From Thoreauomyces humboldtii (taxonomy: Eukaryota; Chytridiomycota; Chytridiomycetes; Spizellomycetales; Powellomycetaceae): a stretch of DNA of 18,036 nucleotides. The stretch spans positions 1 through 18,036 of the forward strand of contig JADGJA010000454.1 of the NCBI GenBank assembly GCA_027596035.1, given 5' to 3'. Made by a program: the position numbers and the translations under genes. This document shows, one piece after another, positions 7,977 through 16,099 of this stretch (position 1 is the stretch's first letter; each line of letters opens with the position of its first letter). Under the pieces are notes generated by a model. It had not been told where the DNA came from. It worked only from the letters and a program-made list of their open reading frames with translations, and ran no database searches.

Positions 7977-10044
7977 ATGGACCACCCACTTTCTCTTTCT
8001 CCACGTGGAGCAACTACTTCGAGCTACGATTTTCGCGAGTTCATGGGCGTGAAAGCTATGAGTGCAGAAGAAGCCGAGGTGGTCGCACTCCAGCGTCAAG
8101 TCGATGAAGCTGCAGCTCTCGCTGTAAAGCAGAAGCAGACACAGATCACGACCGCGAAACGAGAAGTGAAGAGAAAGGAAGCGAGGATTATCTGCGCGAA
8201 TCCTGAACGCTTTTCGCATCCGGATCCTGCCGATTGGATACCGCCAAAGGCTAAGCTGTCCGGGACCCTCGAGGAACGACTCTCGCAGGAGATTCAAGCC
8301 TTTGCCGCGATGATGGGACCCACGCAGGAAGAGATGGATGCTCGCTACGCTGTCGTTGACCGGTTCAGCGCAGCTGTCAGAGCGATTCGGAAAAGGGCAT
8401 CGGTCAACGTTTTCGGGTCTCTTGCGACGGGCCTGCTTCTCCCCACGTCGGACATGGACCTGGTTATTGTAGAAGGCGACGTCAAGGAGGACGCGACCAA
8501 ACAAGTCAGCGTGGACGGTCTCTCCGACTTCAAGCACGCCTTCAGACGCTTCGCGCACCATTCTGCGCCCTTCGTATTTATAAAAAGAGCACGGGTGCCG
8601 CTTTTACAATTCAAAGACTCACGCTCGGTACGTTGAAAAATCATGCATGCTGTCCTTTGCAATTGGTACCTGTCCCGACAAAACTTCTTCATGTATATAT
8701 CAGGGTTATCCTATCGATCTCTGCTATAATCAGTTTTCTGGGGCTCGAGGACTTGATTACATGAACAAATGGCTTGACGAGCTGCCACCCCTGAAGCCGC
8801 TGGTCTTGGTCCTCAAGCAGTTCTTTTACGTGCGCGATTTGAATTCTGGCGGCAACGGGTCGGTCAGCGGCTGGGGCTTGGTCTGTTGGCTGACAGGTTT
8901 TTTGAGGATCCATCGGCGAATCTGCCCGGCTCGCTACGCCCCCGGCGAGGATTCGGCAAACGTCGGAGCCTTGTTTCTCGATTTCCTATTGGTCTTTGGA
9001 TACGGCTTCGATTTTGACGTGCACGGACTTGACCCCGAGGCTGAAGACGGTGCATACTTATTCCCGCGAGCATCATATCGCAGTCCGGCTCCGAAAGGGA
9101 AATCAATACTTCACGTACGCAGTCCGATCGACAAAATGCAAAACGCGTGCGCGACACTGTACAGACTTGCCGAAGTCGTCGCTCATCTGAAGTCGTCATA
9201 CGAAGCTATCGTTGAAGCGGATAAGATCGGAACCGAGACAAGGGCGGAACCACAATCTTTGCTCCGGCACATCCTAAACGTTCCAGTCGAGGTTCTCACT
9301 ACACGCCCCTTGTATATGGCCCAGCGTTTTCCGGAAAGGAAGATGCCGCGACCGGCATATCCTCTTTTGACACAGCCGGAACCGAAGCAACAGCAGAAGC
9401 TGCAGCATCACAACCGGTTCAGCAATCAAGGTTCTTCATTGCAAAACTCTCAGTACCAGTATCAAAACCAGCTTCAGCCCGGAAAGCAGCAGGACCCCTA
9501 CCGTTCGCCGAACTATCAGTCGTCTTCGACCCAGTCTCAGCGTCGACAATCAACTTTGCAGTCTCAGTCTCAGGATCGTTATGCAAACCAGCCGTCATAT
9601 CGACAATCCGATTCATATCATCAGTCCCCACTCCTCTCCCGTGACCATCAACGAGACCAACACCAACCAGCGCATGATCAAGGAGCACTTGGGAAAAGAA
9701 AGGCCGAGTCGCTACATGATCAATCGCCTTCAAACGACAAAAAGAAGCAGAAGGTTACCGGCATGGGCTTCATCGCAACGAAGAAGGCCGAGAAAGACGC
9801 TAGGCTGGAGAGGGAGCAAGCGTTCAACCTGCCTTTTCCTCGTTCGGAACCAAGCAGCGGCTCGGAAGGTCAGAAGCCGCGTTGGTTCGAGGACGGAGAG
9901 GTCCCCGACACCCCCGAGGCACTCGGCCTGCTCTGTGATCTTACAAGCGAGCAACCCACCACTAGCCCCGCTCGGCGAGCACGGCCTAACAAGCGCATCC
10001 GCGATCGCATCAGGGCCGCATCCATCGCAGCAACGCCGGTGTGA
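7977..10044 (+). CDS. TRF4: Trf4/Cid14-type non-canonical poly(A) polymerase, 2 exons
   Basis: Exons are 7977-8627 and 8704-10044 (intron 76 nt), giving 663 aa. The nucleotidyltransferase core has the GS motif VFGSLATGL (145-153), the first two catalytic aspartates in SDMDLVI (Asp159, Asp161) and the third in YPIDLCYN (Asp222), which the splice junction brings into place. A helical central domain follows, with GGNGSVSGWGL. A PAP-associated segment is seen around NVGALFLDFLLVFGYGFDF (303-321). The C-terminal 240 residues are Gln/Ser/Tyr-rich and disordered, with basic clusters (KRKAES, KKKQK). Trf4/Trf5/Cid14 enzymes add short oligo(A) tails to nuclear RNAs for exosome decay within TRAMP-type complexes. 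The start is uncertain: ATGs at 7896, 7977 and 8043 are in frame. I favour 7977 because of the TATA-like element and the DFREF motif that follows. Partner proteins are not in this window. Confidence 0.88.
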
Positions 10045-10183
10045 ATGTGTTGCGTTTCGTACAGCGCGTTTGTTAGATCTGGCGAGTGGCGTTCCCCACC
10101 ACACTTGTGTATTTATGTTTTCAGTCGGAGAGGGACCTATATCAATGCGGACAACCGCCGGTCTGCCTACGGTATTTGCCCAT

Positions 10184-10216
10184 CTGGCTGTCTGTCTGTC
10201 TGGCTGTCTGTCTGGT
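10184..10216. repeat. CTGT tetranucleotide-type repeat
   Basis: Two blocks of tggctgtctgtc with extra tgtc units follow each other. This is a short microsatellite likely to vary in length between strains. It lies upstream of the SET3-like gene. Confidence 0.8.
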
Positions 10217-10376
10217 GTGGCCAAGTTCTTCTTCGCCGCCGTCGCTCCCACTTTCCCTGAGCACATCAGCCTCCAATAATTCCCCCAGTTGAGATGAGGA
10301 CTGCGTCGTAGCATCTTTCCCGTCGCAGAGGGCTCTTGTCTTCAACGTTTCCCAACTGTAAACCCCACAGCCTTCC

Positions 10377-10508
10377 ATGCAAAACAGCACTTGCCGTCGA
10401 TCTCTCCATTTGCCACTTGCGAGCTTCGATTTGCACTGCTCCAAACCCACAACTTCTCTGAGATTCGACGATATCATCCCCCTTAGTAGCCCGTTACCTT
10501 CGTGTTGA
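10377..10508 (+). other. Candidate upstream ORF before the SET3-like gene
   Basis: An ATG at 10377 opens 43 codons that end in TGA at 10506-10508, one base before the main ATG at 10510. The context of the upstream ATG is poor (pyrimidine at -3). If the transcript includes it, it could lower translation of the main frame or feed reinitiation. If transcription starts later it is irrelevant. The peptide has no recognisable features. Confidence 0.25.
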
Positions 10509-10509
10509 C

Positions 10510-13500
10510 ATGAGTTCTTCTACCCGGCGGAGCCTGTTGGCGTCGTCCTCACCGCACACTGGAAACTCTCAGTCAGAAAAAAGACCCCTGGGAAGGATCT
10601 CGGAGAGGAAGCGACGAATCACCGAGACCTCAGAGCCCGGCAGTTCCGGTCGGGATCTCGAGCGGGAAAACGCCGACGGGGGACTTGACGACGAGGACGA
10701 GGAGTCTGACGAGGAATCCGACGAAGAGGATCCAGACGACGTCATTCGCTGCATCTGCGTGTACACCGACGACGACGGCAATACCATCGCCTGCGATGAC
10801 TGCGCAGTGTGGCAACACATGCTCTGTGTCGGAGTGGATCCGAACAACGTGCCCGACTTCTACCGCTGCGAGGAGTGCGCACCTCGATCATACGACCCTG
10901 ACTTTGCAAATCAGCTGCAGCGCAAGCATCGCGAGCAGAAGCGGTCCGCTAAGAACGGTGGAAACGGAGGTAGGGATCGACTGTCGCGGTCACGGTTGAA
11001 GCCGAAGGAGGTAGTCACACCTGCGATCCAAAGGACTAGCGCCATCAAGGCCCTAGAATCAGCGTCTTCCGAATCGTCATCTGGAAAGCCAGGACGGGGT
11101 CGACCGAAAGGACGTGGTGTCCCGAAGACTCCTCTGCGACCTATCGCGTCCTCGCCGGAACCACCTCGGAGAAAACCGCAGGTGACCTCAGCTGTCCCTG
11201 TTGTACGACAACCACCACCTGCCCCGGAACGACGGCAGCGCGCACAGCATCAACTCTTTCGGTCTTCGCAGAATGGTCAGGAGAAGATTGCGAAACCAGC
11301 AGATAGTTTCGAAGCAGAGTACCATAACTATGCTTCACAGTTCGGTGAAATCTCTTTCAACCGGTTCGCCAGCAATGAAGTCGCGTCACGGGTTGAACGC
11401 ATTTGCAAAGACTGGACGCCTACAACCGTGGAGGGCGTGCGGTCATCGAAGGAAATGGCTGTGACCCTTTCTCCCGATTGGCTGCGGGATCACATTCCTA
11501 TCGCTTCTTGGGTAGCTGTGGCTGCGGACCCCGTGTCAAACGTTCGTCGTTTCGGACTTTTCACGACGGACGACGTACCTGCCGATGCGTTTGTGACCGA
11601 CATCAAGGGCACGCTTGTGAAGGGAAGCGAACTTGTCGAAGATGCCTCCAAACTTCGAAAGGCTACGACTTCCGTTGCAGATATTCTACCACCATTTGTT
11701 TTCGGGCATCCTGCTATCAAGGATCTTGGGGAGGACTTTTTTATTGACGCACGAAATTGGAGCGAATGGGGCGGCAAATTCGTGCGCTATACATGCGGAG
11801 CGGAAGAAAGCGTTGCAAATGCGGAACTGCGAACCGTACTACTTCAAGGAGATGACGGAGGACCATTGAACGGCAGACTTATCCTAGGCATCTTCACGAC
11901 GCGTTCGGTTCCGGCGTCAACTGAGTTAGTGCTGGCTTCGGATGGGTGTCTGGGATATCCATGTACCTGCAAGGACGCGGCTTCGTGTCGCTTAGCAAAA
12001 GCTGTGCGACTGTACGAGGAGCAACTCGTAGAAGAGAAAGACATTGCGGAGGTGTCAGCTCGGAATGCTCTGATCCCGCCATTGCGCGAGTTAGAACAAG
12101 CGAAGCCGGAGGACGAGGAGGAAGAGATGGACGATCCCGAAGACGAGTCAACCGCCGCGATCTCCCCCTCCCATGAAACCGACTATGTGGCGCCAACCTC
12201 TTTGGACCCCGGAAAGCGCATGTCGAGGGAAGAGAAGAAGTTTCAGGACCACTTGGCAAGGATTGGACGCATGCAAGCCGAGGAGGATCGAAAACGTGCT
12301 AGAACGCAAAGGCGTCGAACCAAGTCTGGAGATGCACCCGAAGATGAGATCGAGTCTCCCCCCGGTCGAAAGCGCCAAAGAGAAGCTCCAACACCGGAAC
12401 CCCCGATCAAACCTAAGGAGGTAATCATTATGACCACATCTGTTGAGAAGAAATCTGCAGCATCTTCGCCGCCGCGTCGACCACGCGGACTGAAAGGGTG
12501 GATCTTTGCCCAAGAAGAAGCTAAGCGGGCGCGTGAGCGTGAGATGGAGGAACAGCGGTCAGTGGAACTAGCACCTAGCTCGGATGCCGAGAAGCCTTTG
12601 GACAGTGATTCGAGCTTGAAAGGCAGCAGCATTCAAAAGTTACAGAAGCGCAGGCTTTCGGATTCGCCTCCCCCTTTGCGAGCCGGAAGCACAGACGGCG
12701 AAACTCCGCGCATCAAAAAGTCAAAAATTGAATCCGTCTCAGATGAAGGAGCACCTGCCGCGTCCACTGCTTCGGATAAGCCGCAGCTTCCGCTGCTTCC
12801 TTCCACACCTGCCATACGAAAAGTGTCCTTGCAAGAGTTCATGGCAAAAAAGAAACGTTTGCATGAGGCTTCCCTCCTGTCCCTACCACCGTCAACACCA
12901 GCGACACCGGATTCTACGTCTGCCGAAGATGTCGTAACCCCTCCGGATGGACCTTCCGCGGTTTGGAAGCACGACATCTCAGCACCATCCGTTCGAGGTA
13001 AGGTTTCCCGGACTCGGTCGGTGTCCCCGGATCCATTAGGGGAGGTATCTACACCTGTGTCGGATCTCGAATTTGAGCAGCCCTTTGAGGACACTAATGT
13101 CAAGCGTGAGCAAGGCCCACTGTTGTCGCCGCGTGGAAAGCCCGTCACACATACCGAAAGCATCAACGACAGGCATTTCTCCGTTCTGCCCATGGCGAGT
13201 CTGGCGTCGATATACGATGCACCAAACCTGACACATTCGAATTCCCTGGGAAGCGTTCACAGCAGTCGTCGAGGATCAATCGAAGACCTGTCAGATGTTC
13301 CAGCGATTGATAATTCACGTCGGTCATCGTTTACGGCGCGGGAGGGTTTCCCTAACCATCAACCGCAATTCGACGATCATCGGCGTCCTTCTACCATCAG
13401 CGATCCCAGCAACATGGACCCATACCGTGTTAGCTATCGCCGCTTGTCCTCGGCTAGCTCGCACAACGACCCCCCTGCCCAGCAAATGCCGCCGCCGCCT

Positions 13501-15114
13501 CATCATGGACATCACCTCCCTCGTGGCCCGCCGTACATGCGCTCTCCCCCGCCTCCATCGCATGTATCTGCCGGACCCAGCCCTTACGGCGGTTCTTACG
13601 GTGCTCCAAAACCATATTATCACCCCGAACGAGGGACGGTTGCACAAGATCTGAGACAAAACGCCTTCTCTCCCCGCCATATTTCTGGGCCCCCACCCTT
13701 CCGTCATCCCCCACCACAAAGATACCCTGGCCATCATGGCCCTCGTGACTTTTATGATCGTTCTGGCGATGTTGAGCCGGACGCGCGTCTGGAGCGTCCG
13801 GAGCCCATGACGATGCATATGGAGCCTGCCTCCGAGGTTGCCGCCGATTTTGTTCGCAATTCGCGTGAACGCGAGTGGGACCGCCGTGCCAGCCTCTCGA
13901 TGGTTGCTCCTCCTGCAAACCGGGAACTTCCACCCAGACATTGGGAGCAGCCCGGTCCATCCCGTGGACCTGAACGAGGAAGCCGTTCCGGCTTGAATCA
14001 AAGAGCGCCGAGAGACTGGGAGCGCGACCGAGCTCGCGGAGATTGGGATCGTGATCGCGAACGTGAACGTGAGCATTGGGACCGCGGCCCGGAAACACGT
14101 CCCGAGGCGCGTCCCACCACTCCTCCGCAACTTGGTCGCGGGTTTGACAACGCCGAGCCCACTGTCGTGGACCGTAGACCGGACCGAAGGCGGGAAGCCG
14201 CATGGCAAGTGGACGATCCGGCACCCTCAACGCCAGCCGTTGCCGGGCCAGTTATCCACCCTTCCCGCACTCGGCTTGCACCCAGGTCCCCCACACCGCC
14301 TCGTTTGGTCGCTCGAAGGCTTTCTGCGACTTCGCCGCCGCCGGTCTCTGCTGCGAGCTCGCAAAATTCGTCGGAGATCCGGCGAGTTACACTTCGCAAG
14401 CCAAGACACCGTGCTCGAGGAAGTCGCAACCGCTCGCGATCTGTTGGGCCCCCGGCAGACCCGAGTCGTGGAGACTTTTATCGAGCGGCCGTACGTTCAC
14501 GGTCTCGCTCGCCCTCGCCTTCGCGTCGGGACCCTGCGATAGTGGACCCACACCACCGACATCACCCCTCTCGACCCGTGCCTCTCGATGCAGACCTAGT
14601 TATCAAAGCGGACCCCGACGCCTTCCATTACCAGCGTACTTCGTCGGCTTCAAATTCGAGAAGGACAAGTAGGTCTCCGACAGGACTCCGAGTCGTCACA
14701 CTCGACCCCTTGGTGGTTGTCGGCGCCTCGTCGGACGCACCACACGCCGGTAGTCGCTCGACCTCTCGGTCACCAGGCAGTTCTTCGCGCACCAACACCA
14801 CCGCCAGTGACGAAGGTGACAGACGCGGGGGAAACGTGGAAAAGGCGTTTCCACCGTTGTCGTTCCCTGCTGGTTCGGACCGAGGAGGATCAGGGTTGTC
14901 TCATCACGCTCCTCCGCCGCGCGTGGTCCAGCTGGACCCAAGACGCCGAGACTACCCGCCTTTGCCGCTGTCTGACGAGGAGTTCCCGTCCAGGATCGAC
15001 CATCGTCAGAGGGAAGGCAGTAGAGGACGAAGGGATCGGAGAAGGGGGCGGCGAGGGAGCTTTGATGCGCAGGAGAAGTGGGAAAGAGCCGGCAGGAGTT
15101 ATCGGCCAATGTAG
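10510..15114 (+). CDS. SET3: Set3-like PHD finger and SET domain protein (1534 aa)
   Basis: This is a single uninterrupted frame. After an acidic N-terminus comes a PHD finger with all C4HC3 ligands (Cys81, Cys83, Cys95, Cys98, His103, Cys106, Cys120, Cys123) and the Trp (W101) of the Set3/MLL5 type, which reads H3K4 methylation. A SET domain lies at about 335-480 (RRFGLFTTDDVPADAFV, then FFIDARNWSEWGGKFVRY, ending ELVLASDG), followed by a Cys-rich GYPCTCKDAASC segment. The usual NHS/P-N-A substrate-cofactor motif is replaced by RYTCGAEESVANAEL. That fits the Set3/UpSET/MLL5 group, whose SET domain lacks or has little methyltransferase activity and which scaffolds a histone deacetylase complex. 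A basic coiled-coil-like stretch (about 565-610) and a long disordered Pro/Arg/Ser/Asp-rich half (RERE, DRDR, RSRS) follow. The start has G at -3. Small in-frame introns in the tail cannot be excluded. Confidence 0.88.
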   Translation: MSSSTRRSLLASSSPHTGNSQSEKRPLGRISERKRRITETSEPGSSGRDLERENADGGLDDEDEESDEESDEEDPDDVIRCICVYTDDDGNTIACDDCAVWQHMLCVGVDPNNVPDFYRCEECAPRSYDPDFANQLQRKHREQKRSAKNGGNGGRDRLSRSRLKPKEVVTPAIQRTSAIKALESASSESSSGKPGRGRPKGRGVPKTPLRPIASSPEPPRRKPQVTSAVPVVRQPPPAPERRQRAQHQLFRSSQNGQEKIAKPADSFEAEYHNYASQFGEISFNRFASNEVASRVERICKDWTPTTVEGVRSSKEMAVTLSPDWLRDHIPIASWVAVAADPVSNVRRFGLFTTDDVPADAFVTDIKGTLVKGSELVEDASKLRKATTSVADILPPFVFGHPAIKDLGEDFFIDARNWSEWGGKFVRYTCGAEESVANAELRTVLLQGDDGGPLNGRLILGIFTTRSVPASTELVLASDGCLGYPCTCKDAASCRLAKAVRLYEEQLVEEKDIAEVSARNALIPPLRELEQAKPEDEEEEMDDPEDESTAAISPSHETDYVAPTSLDPGKRMSREEKKFQDHLARIGRMQAEEDRKRARTQRRRTKSGDAPEDEIESPPGRKRQREAPTPEPPIKPKEVIIMTTSVEKKSAASSPPRRPRGLKGWIFAQEEAKRAREREMEEQRSVELAPSSDAEKPLDSDSSLKGSSIQKLQKRRLSDSPPPLRAGSTDGETPRIKKSKIESVSDEGAPAASTASDKPQLPLLPSTPAIRKVSLQEFMAKKKRLHEASLLSLPPSTPATPDSTSAEDVVTPPDGPSAVWKHDISAPSVRGKVSRTRSVSPDPLGEVSTPVSDLEFEQPFEDTNVKREQGPLLSPRGKPVTHTESINDRHFSVLPMASLASIYDAPNLTHSNSLGSVHSSRRGSIEDLSDVPAIDNSRRSSFTAREGFPNHQPQFDDHRRPSTISDPSNMDPYRVSYRRLSSASSHNDPPAQQMPPPPHHGHHLPRGPPYMRSPPPPSHVSAGPSPYGGSYGAPKPYYHPERGTVAQDLRQNAFSPRHISGPPPFRHPPPQRYPGHHGPRDFYDRSGDVEPDARLERPEPMTMHMEPASEVAADFVRNSREREWDRRASLSMVAPPANRELPPRHWEQPGPSRGPERGSRSGLNQRAPRDWERDRARGDWDRDREREREHWDRGPETRPEARPTTPPQLGRGFDNAEPTVVDRRPDRRREAAWQVDDPAPSTPAVAGPVIHPSRTRLAPRSPTPPRLVARRLSATSPPPVSAASSQNSSEIRRVTLRKPRHRARGSRNRSRSVGPPADPSRGDFYRAAVRSRSRSPSPSRRDPAIVDPHHRHHPSRPVPLDADLVIKADPDAFHYQRTSSASNSRRTSRSPTGLRVVTLDPLVVVGASSDAPHAGSRSTSRSPGSSSRTNTTASDEGDRRGGNVEKAFPPLSFPAGSDRGGSGLSHHAPPPRVVQLDPRRRDYPPLPLSDEEFPSRIDHRQREGSRGRRDRRRGRRGSFDAQEKWERAGRSYRPM

Positions 15115-15249
15115 TACGTACAATCCTCCTCGCCCTAATACACTGTCTCCTGACTGTCTCAACAGTACGGCAAAGTTAAAATGTTGAAGGGACCATGGAT
15201 TTCTGGCGACGCTCATTCCATGCAAAAACGCGGTGCTTTGTACATTTCT

Positions 15250-15740
15250 TCAAGCCGTTGCTTTGCCCTTGCCCTTAGCATCCTCGGCTCCCATTCCACC
15301 TGTCGCCTCATCCAGTTCGTCCTGAAGTGGTTCAAAGTCTGGTACCTCCACTGGTTCCCACGAACCCGTTCCTCCTGTTAAGAGAGGCAGTAACACAAAA
15401 TAGCGCCGTGAGTCCGCAGTTCACGATCCGTTTCACGCAAGACACAGCGACGCCCTCAGACCAGTCTCCCACTTGGCTTACCATCACCACCACCCCAGAA
15501 CGCAGCGCCCAGGACGCTGTCGTTCACCACGCCGACCTGTTCCAGCACCGCCGCGTCGTCCAACGCGGCCCACGTTCCTGGGGACTTTCCCGGAATGTGA
15601 AGTCGGACGTCGGGAGCTGCGGTTGCGTTCGGAGGTGGCGTCGTCTGCGCGAGAAAGCGTTGCTTGAGGAAGGAAACGGTCGAGGTCGTCGTGCATTCGA
15701 TGAAATGCGTTGCTTTGTGGTGCTTTATTCGCACGTACAT
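15250..15740 (-). CDS. ELOB: Elongin B-like ubiquitin-fold protein, 2 exons
   Basis: Exons read on the minus strand are 15740-15482 and 15374-15250 (intron 107 nt, donor GTAAGC, acceptor TTAACAG), giving 127 aa. Animal Elongin B is about 118 aa. The N-terminus MYVRIKHHKATHFIECTTTS and the following TVSFLKQRF match the Elongin B/ubiquitin-like start (basic HK-T-IF, then S-TV--LK). Exon 2 then supplies GSWEPVEVPDFEPLQDEL, resembling the acidic-aromatic EPF-P-LPDV tail of Elongin B. The protein ends in a Lys/Gly-rich tail. Elongin B pairs with Elongin C in cullin ubiquitin ligases and in Elongin A elongation complexes. It converges on the SET3-like gene, with 135 bases between the two stops. Without exon 2 the frame runs into a stop soon after the donor. 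Identification rests on motif pattern, not on a search. Confidence 0.72.
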
Positions 15741-16099
15741 TTGCTGTTGTGACTACGGGGAGTTTTGATTAGATCGGCGGGGGCCCCTCAGACGAACGTA
15801 TCACGCGCATTTACCATCGCTGAAAGTGGACTCTGCCGATGCGTTGTTCGTCTTTGAAGCCTGCTGCACGGAGATGTTGGGAAAGCAGAGCGTGCCTATG
15901 ATGCGTGAGGGAAGTACCGAGAACCAAGCTTTTTTCCAAGTACCCGGCACCACAGATGTGAGTCCATACCACAGACTCGGCGCATGATACAACTACAGCT
16001 CGAATGACAACGTGGAAACAACCATCCTTCCTCGGATTCCCTCAAAGAATAAGCATCGTTGGGTCAAAAGGTTGCGCGATAAATCCGATGTCCACTAGC
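15741..16099 (-). other. Intergenic: ELOB-like promoter and desaturase 3' UTR
   Basis: This is 359 bases between two minus-strand genes. The short minus-strand open frame at 15801-15992 has no homology I recognise. There is a ggggcccc palindrome at 15780-15787. I see no TATA box, RNA gene or mobile element. Confidence 0.5.

Larger units (their letters stand above)
10045..10509 (+). other. Intergenic: TRF4-like 3' UTR and SET3-like 5' leader
   Basis: These 465 bases lie between two plus-strand genes. They contain a CTGT-type repeat (10184-10216), a CCAAT pentamer at 10273-10277, a pyrimidine-rich stretch, and a 43-codon upstream open frame (10377-10508) that ends one base before the downstream ATG. 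No domain-bearing product is encoded. Confidence 0.5.

Noticed and set aside
6510..10180. A chromatin/RNA-decay gene cluster (HMG box, TRF4-like, SET3-like)
   Set aside because: Adjacency of three nuclear-protein genes is compatible with chance. No shared motif, overlap or co-regulation signal is visible.
13324..14230. Two long minus-strand open frames (294 and 258 codons) opposite the SET3-like gene
   Set aside because: They overlap each other in different frames, have Arg/Gly-rich composition complementary to the Pro/Arg-rich sense protein, and contain no domain. They are shadows of the biased sense sequence.
15801..15992. 63-codon minus-strand open frame between the ELOB-like and desaturase genes
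   Set aside because: No motif or family resemblance, no splice partner, and a length expected by chance.
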